Source: DATLFA01 sp039934635
GTDB lineage: Bacteria; Actinomycetota; Acidimicrobiia; Acidimicrobiales; WLNW01
Reading direction: 5' to 3'
Length of the DNA: 17,603 nt
Assembly (NCBI GenBank): GCA_039934635.1
Contig: JBDTLT010000105.1
Coordinates: 1-17,603 of the forward strand
Shown here: positions 14,585 to 17,603 of the stretch, in pieces
Numbering within the stretch: the stretch's first letter is position 1
Layout: every line of letters begins with the position of its first letter
Notes under the pieces: generated by a model
Seen by the model: only the letters and a program-made list of their open reading frames with translations
Databases searched by the model: none
Told to the model about the DNA's origin: nothing
Translations under genes and position numbers: made by a program

Positions 14585-14632
14585 TTTTGGAGCGGAAGAC
14601 GGGACTCGAACCCGCGACCCTCACCTTGGCAA
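14585..14632 (-). repeat. att repeat: 3' half of tRNA-Gly
   Basis: Forty-eight bases identical to 17526-17573. On the minus strand they read from the anticodon loop (TTGCCAA) through the T-arm and acceptor strand to CCA and the following AAAA. Upstream of the anticodon the sequence no longer resembles a tRNA, so it is not a gene. It is the hybrid att site between the two tandem elements. The next bases outward (CTGACCAG) are also shared with one mismatch following. Confidence 0.92.
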
Positions 14633-14813
14633 AGTGCCCGGATCACCGCATGAGACCGCAGGCATCCGATCTCACCGCACACTGCGAAACGTTGCGATCG
14701 GGTGCAGTTCAAAGCAACTGACGTTGTGTTGGCAAAATGTTGGAAAACTTCAACGGCTGATTCCGCTGGCGCACTAGGCGGGTATTGTGAGAAGGCTTCG
14801 ACCTGTTGCGCGG

Positions 14814-15314
14814 TTAGCGCTCGAGTACCGCCGCCACGATCGCCGCGACTTCGCGATCCGGAAATCCATATCCTTTGCTCAGCGGTGAGCACGGCGTGTC
14901 TGCCAAATCAACCGACAGGTCGACGAGATCGTCGGCACCCCTCTCTCGCCGGCGCCAATTGGCCATGAAGGCAAACTCGTTCATGCTGCCCAAAACACTG
15001 CGGTCACGCGTCTTGTCGTATGACACCTCACTCATCGCACCCACCTCCTGCAACACGAACTCGATGGGCGTGCCGATCGCTTCCAGGACGCGACCGAGCT
15101 GATCCGGGAATCTCCGAGCGAGTGTCGCCGCCGGAGCCAGCGCAACGAACACGGGCAACCGCGTCCAGTCGTTGACGAACAACGCGACGTGGGGCTTCCA
15201 GAACAACGCCGTCGCGTGCCAGTTTCCCAACGCAGTCGAGGGCTCATCGTCCGCCTCGACGATCGGATGCTTCACCCGATCGAGCAACTTCTTCGTCGCG
15301 CAAATCTTGTACAC
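14814..15314 (-). CDS. DUF6933-like protein, copy 2
   Basis: A 166-aa protein differing from the copy at 9651 by about ten residues, with the same landmarks (ATKKLLDRV, LGNWHATALFW, PVFVALAPAATLARRFP, DRSVLGSMNEFAFMANWRR, DTPCSPLSKG). Function unknown. The start is GTG 15314: an in-frame TAG lies about 17 codons upstream and no ATG falls between. No good ribosome binding site is seen. The distance from the upstream 121-aa gene is 134 bp, against 20 bp in copy 1, because extra bases lie between them here. It is the last gene before the left att repeat and carries the nearly invariant part of the duplicated module. Confidence 0.82.
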   Translation of the reverse strand: MYKICATKKLLDRVKHPIVEADDEPSTALGNWHATALFWKPHVALFVNDWTRLPVFVALAPAATLARRFPDQLGRVLEAIGTPIEFVLQEVGAMSEVSYDKTRDRSVLGSMNEFAFMANWRRRERGADDLVDLSVDLADTPCSPLSKGYGFPDREVAAIVAAVLER

Positions 15315-15448
15315 AGCACAAGTATCGTCCGTCGCAACCGCAGACTGCTCACGACGCCCCTACACCCGCCCGGGGCAGCCGCGACTCAGACATGCATCAA
15401 CTCCAGCGCTAGCAGTAACTGGATCGCGAGCCTTTGCTGGCCTCGTTG

Positions 15449-15814
15449 TTACGCGGCGGGTGTGCGCCGGGCGAGGAGACGACGCACTTCGCTGGGCTGT
15501 ATCGGAAGAAGCTCGAGGACGACGATGGGATCGTCGTCGCTGACTTCGAAGTCCCACGCGATGACCTTGGCGAGGTATTCCCCTATTGCGGAGCCGACGA
15601 CGACAGCCGCGCCGGGCACGACGTCCGCGACGTTGCGGGCGTGGCGTAGCCGCGTCCAGTTGTAGCCGTCGTCGTTGACGCGATGCGGGTCGCTGATGAT
15701 GTCAACGCCAGTGTCGATGGCGCGGGAGTCTGGCTGATGTAGTGCGGCGAGTCGGGCGACGACGTCGAGGTCGATTCGTTCGACATGCCAGGGATTCGCG
15801 GCCGCTGCAGTCAT
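15449..15814 (-). CDS. conserved element protein of unknown function, copy 2 (121 aa)
   Basis: A homologue of the 141-aa protein at 10172, here ending in TAA right after the shared ARRTPAA. The N-terminal half reads WHVERIDLDVVARLAALHQPD, then GVDIISDPHR, YNWTRLRHARNV and VVPGAAVVVGSAIG. The C-terminal 39 residues are identical to copy 1. Its ATG overlaps the stop of the 165-aa gene (ATGA), so the two are probably made together. No known fold is recognised; alternating strands suggest a small beta domain. Resemblance to gene neighbours of actinobacterial mobile elements is a memory-based impression only. Confidence 0.8.
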   Translation of the reverse strand: MTAAAANPWHVERIDLDVVARLAALHQPDSRAIDTGVDIISDPHRVNDDGYNWTRLRHARNVADVVPGAAVVVGSAIGEYLAKVIAWDFEVSDDDPIVVLELLPIQPSEVRRLLARRTPAA

Positions 15815-16308
15815 CGTCGCTCGGGTCCTCCTCGCTCACCAGCGTAGAACGGATTCGGCCGTAGCGGCCCGGCGATCTCGACGAGGCGCCGCGCTGCGCC
15901 CGAAATTTCTTCCGAGGAGGCTGGCTGGTCGTGGTCGGTGCGTCCATCCAGGAGTTGCACATCGAAGTGATCGGCACGTGCACCAGTGGCGAGCACGGCG
16001 AAGCCGGCTTGGCGTAGCGCGTCGACACGCGCCATGAGGTAGCTCTCGGCGGCGTCAAACCGCTCGAGGATCGCCAACGTCTCGATGTCATCTTGTGCCG
16101 AGAACACCGAGACGCCGTAGAGGACTTCACGGCGGTTACCTGCGGTGACTTCATAAGCCTCGGCTGATTCGGTCGCTGCCTCGGCGATGTCGTCGATCGT
16201 CGCTTCGATTGTCAGCGGCGTCGCGCGGATCACAACGATCGTGTCGCCGGCCGGCTCGTCACGCAGCATTCGCAGTTTCCTGCGCCGCGGTGACGGGGGC
16301 AGCGTCAC
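15811..16308 (-). CDS. integrase-coupled protein of unknown function (165 aa)
   Basis: A protein starting at GTG 16308, whose first codon overlaps the integrase stop (GTGA), and ending in an ATGA overlap with the 121-aa gene. I do not recognise a named domain. Visible parts are a basic N-terminus (PPSPRRRKLRMLRDEP), a strand IVVIRATP, a long helix, VLYGVSVFSAQDD, LILERF-like helix, a helix with VDALRQAGFAVL, then GARADHFDVQLLDG and a C-terminal PNPFYAGERGG tail. The layout suggests an alpha/beta domain of an uncharacterised actinobacterial family that I recall near similar small genes. In the decayed element its position is taken by the toxin-antitoxin pair. Confidence 0.75.
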   Translation of the reverse strand: MTLPPSPRRRKLRMLRDEPAGDTIVVIRATPLTIEATIDDIAEAATESAEAYEVTAGNRREVLYGVSVFSAQDDIETLAILERFDAAESYLMARVDALRQAGFAVLATGARADHFDVQLLDGRTDHDQPASSEEISGAARRLVEIAGPLRPNPFYAGERGGPERR

Positions 16309-17423
16309 GACATCACGCTCGACGGCGCGTCGGCATCGCGCAGTAGCCGCGCCACGACGTCAGCGGCATCTCGGTCAGCCCCGGGGATGCTGTGCGCGTA
16401 CACGTTCAGTGTCGTTGAGGCGCGGGCGTGGCCGAGACGTTCGGAGACCGTCACGACGGGGACACCGCGAACCAGCATGGCGGTGGCCATGAAATGACGA
16501 AGGTCATGCAGACGGAACGTACCGATATCCGCGGTGCGGCGGTAGCGAATGAACTCTTTGGTCACCCAGTTCGGATGCCACGGCCCGCCCGTATCGTGGG
16601 CGCAGAACACGAACGACTCGGCTTCAGGGTTGCCGTGTCGGCTTCGATGTTCGATCAACAGCGAGACGGACGCTGTATCGAGAGCGACACGATTGCTGCG
16701 TCGATTCTTCGTGGGCTGCAGGACCGGGCCGCCTTCGGCCTCGACGAGCGCGCGTTGAAAAGCCAGTGCGTGCGCGTCGAGGTCGACGTCGCGCCAGCGC
16801 AGTGCGAGGAGTTGGCTGCGTCGCGCGCCGGTGCACGCGGCCAGATGGAGATAGAGATGGAACGCCCGGTCGCGGTCGCGCACGAACTGCAGCAACGCGG
16901 TGACCTGTTGCGGTGTCGGGGGTCGGATCTCTGCCGGTTCAATACGCGGCGGCTGCGCCAGCGAGGCGGGGTTCGTGTAGATCCAGCCCCATCGCTGCGC
17001 TTGTGCGAGAGCCCGGTGCAACACGACGTGGATGCGGCGCACGGTGCCCGGCGACAGTTCGCGTTCGCTGTAGCGGCCGCGCAGGTTGCCGTAGAGCTCA
17101 TCGATCATCGTCGTCGTCAAACGCGCCAGCGGAACCGCACCCAGACCGGGCATGAGATGGCGGTCGATCACACTGCGAGTCTGACGGCGCGTCGACGCGG
17201 CCCACATCGGCGCCGCCGCCGCATACCAACGCTCCAACAACTCCCCCACGCTCCCCTGATGCGCGCGGGCGTGATCGGCCTCCTCGACGAGTTGCGTGAG
17301 TGCCTCGCGGGCGCGGCGTTTGGTGCCGTGCACGGTGCGCGTCACATACCGCGGACGCTTCGAGACGGCGTCGACGCCGCAATAGACACGCAGCTCCCAC
17401 GAGTCGCTGCCTCGCAGCCGCAT
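16305..17423 (-). CDS. tyrosine recombinase (integrase), intact
   Basis: A phage-type integrase of 372 aa from ATG 17423. A TTG at 17462 would add 13 residues but lies inside a GATGGGCAA box, and ATG 17423 aligns with the start of the sister gene. The N-terminus (about 1-60) is an arm-binding domain with WELRVYCGVD; a SAM-like core-binding domain follows (TRRQTRSVIDRHL, TVRRIHVVLHRAL). The catalytic domain has, in 372-aa numbering, R201 in TGARRSQLL, K239, H306 and R309 in HDLRH, H332 in LGHARAST and Y342 in LNVYAH, a full set. It lies about 100 bp from the tRNA-Gly att site, its expected target. The stop overlaps the next gene by four bases. Confidence 0.94.
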   Translation of the reverse strand: MRLRGSDSWELRVYCGVDAVSKRPRYVTRTVHGTKRRAREALTQLVEEADHARAHQGSVGELLERWYAAAAPMWAASTRRQTRSVIDRHLMPGLGAVPLARLTTTMIDELYGNLRGRYSERELSPGTVRRIHVVLHRALAQAQRWGWIYTNPASLAQPPRIEPAEIRPPTPQQVTALLQFVRDRDRAFHLYLHLAACTGARRSQLLALRWRDVDLDAHALAFQRALVEAEGGPVLQPTKNRRSNRVALDTASVSLLIEHRSRHGNPEAESFVFCAHDTGGPWHPNWVTKEFIRYRRTADIGTFRLHDLRHFMATAMLVRGVPVVTVSERLGHARASTTLNVYAHSIPGADRDAADVVARLLRDADAPSSVMS

Positions 17424-17453
17424 CGATCCCGCCACCTCGGCAACGCTAGAAGT

Positions 17454-17484
17454 GATGGGCAACCCATGGGCGGATCATGGGCAA
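17454..17484 (+). promoter_or_regulatory. three (G/C)ATGGGC boxes, likely integrase arm sites
   Basis: Boxes start at 17454 (GATGGGCAA), 17465 (CATGGGCGG) and 17476 (CATGGGCAA), 11 bases apart, about one helical turn. They lie between the integrase start and the att repeat, like those at 14511-14540. They probably bind the integrase arm domain and may also control its promoter. Confidence 0.5.
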
Positions 17485-17525
17485 GGTCAACGACATTTAT
17501 CTTCAGCCAACTCTCTGACCAGGAC

Positions 17526-17573
17526 TTTTGGAGCGGAAGACGGGACTCGAACCCGCGACCCTCACCTTGGCAA
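17526..17573 (-). repeat. att repeat at the intact tRNA-Gly gene
   Basis: The chromosomal copy of the 48-base direct repeat, identical to 14585-14632. It covers the tRNA from the anticodon loop to CCA plus three bases beyond. Strand exchange probably occurs in the anticodon-loop or T-arm part, so the gene stays whole after integration. Confidence 0.92.
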
Positions 17574-17603
17574 GGTGATGCTCTACCAACTGAGCTACTT
17601 CCG
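17529..17603 (-). tRNA. tRNA-Gly (anticodon GCC)
   Basis: On the minus strand a full cloverleaf is visible: acceptor CGGAAG pairing with CTTCCG, D-arm GCTC-AGTTGGTA-GAGC, anticodon stem TCACC/GGTGA around loop TTGCCAA with anticodon GCC, T-arm with GGTTCGAGTCC, and encoded CCA. The first acceptor base lies just past the window edge, so the gene is cut by one base. It is the integration target of the adjacent element. Confidence 0.95.

Larger units (their letters stand above)
9651..14632. mobile_element. decayed tRNA-Gly integrative element (left member of a tandem pair)
   Basis: This block carries a tyrosine integrase pseudogene beside an att repeat made from the 3' half of tRNA-Gly (14585-14632). 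The cargo runs away from the integrase: a 79-aa gene, a broken HigB-like toxin, an XRE antitoxin, a 141-aa protein and a DUF6933-like protein. An IS481-family element has split the integrase from its att site. The gene order resembles the intact element to its right. The left end is uncertain: no second tRNA-derived repeat is visible upstream of 9651, so that boundary is only where similarity between the two elements ends. The nonsense codon, the IS and the frameshifts show it is no longer mobile. Confidence 0.65.
14585..17573. mobile_element. compact integrative element at tRNA-Gly (about 2.9 kb)
   Basis: A complete-looking integrative element bounded by perfect 48-base repeats from tRNA-Gly. 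It holds only four genes, all on the minus strand: tyrosine integrase, a 165-aa protein, a 121-aa protein and a DUF6933-like protein. There is no recognisable excisionase, replication, conjugation or capsid gene, so it would need outside help to move between cells. The integrase is next to the tRNA end, as in most tRNA-targeted elements. Because new copies enter at the tRNA-proximal site, it is probably younger than the decayed element to its left, matching its intact integrase. Confidence 0.8.

Noticed and set aside
14585..14632. A second functional tRNA-Gly gene
   Set aside because: Only the part from the anticodon loop to CCA is present; the acceptor 5' strand and D-arm are missing.
14566..14892. 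Minus-strand open frame across the att repeat
   Set aside because: It overlaps the tRNA-derived repeat and the DUF6933 3' end in another frame and has no recognisable features.

Overview
The window reads as high-GC actinobacterial DNA, most likely from an Acidimicrobiia-like aquatic or soil lineage. The pointers are an F420-type nitroreductase, a heliorhodopsin, the long ICL2 form of isocitrate lyase, malate synthase G, and start codons that look leaderless. The lineage is inferred from gene content only.

Left part (1-7.9 kb) is chromosomal backbone. An F420-dependent nitroreductase-like gene converges on a cupin gene. A short C-terminal relic of a short-chain dehydrogenase follows. Next come four tightly packed plus-strand genes: two very small membrane proteins, an SRPBCC protein, and a heliorhodopsin that keeps its retinal lysine. 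Isocitrate lyase (ICL2) and malate synthase G then face each other tail to tail with 18 bp between them, so the whole glyoxylate shunt is encoded here.

Middle part (7.9-9.6 kb) is a scar zone. A small CxxC protein is followed by pieces of a TetR-like regulator, of a 79-aa accessory gene and of a tyrosine recombinase, fused into one short mosaic. An intact TauD-like dioxygenase gene comes next.

Right part (9.65-17.6 kb) holds two related integrative elements in tandem, at a tRNA-Gly(GCC) gene on the right edge. A perfect 48-bp direct repeat, the 3' half of the tRNA gene, lies at 14585-14632 and 17526-17573 and brackets a compact element of about 2.9 kb. That element has an intact tyrosine integrase and three downstream cargo genes on the same strand. 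The first two cargo genes are joined to the integrase by 4-bp stop/start overlaps. To its left is an older, decayed element. Its integrase has an in-frame stop, an IS481-family element sits between the integrase and its att site, and its HigB-type toxin has lost reading frame in two places while the XRE antitoxin stays open. Both elements carry the same two-gene tail, a ~121-141 aa protein of unknown function plus a DUF6933-like protein. The tail is nearly identical over its distal part but sharply diverged upstream, as expected from recombination between the tandem copies.

The most novel candidates are the integrase-coupled cargo module (165 aa, 121 aa, DUF6933) with its swapped upstream partner, and the heliorhodopsin operon with its two micro-membrane proteins.
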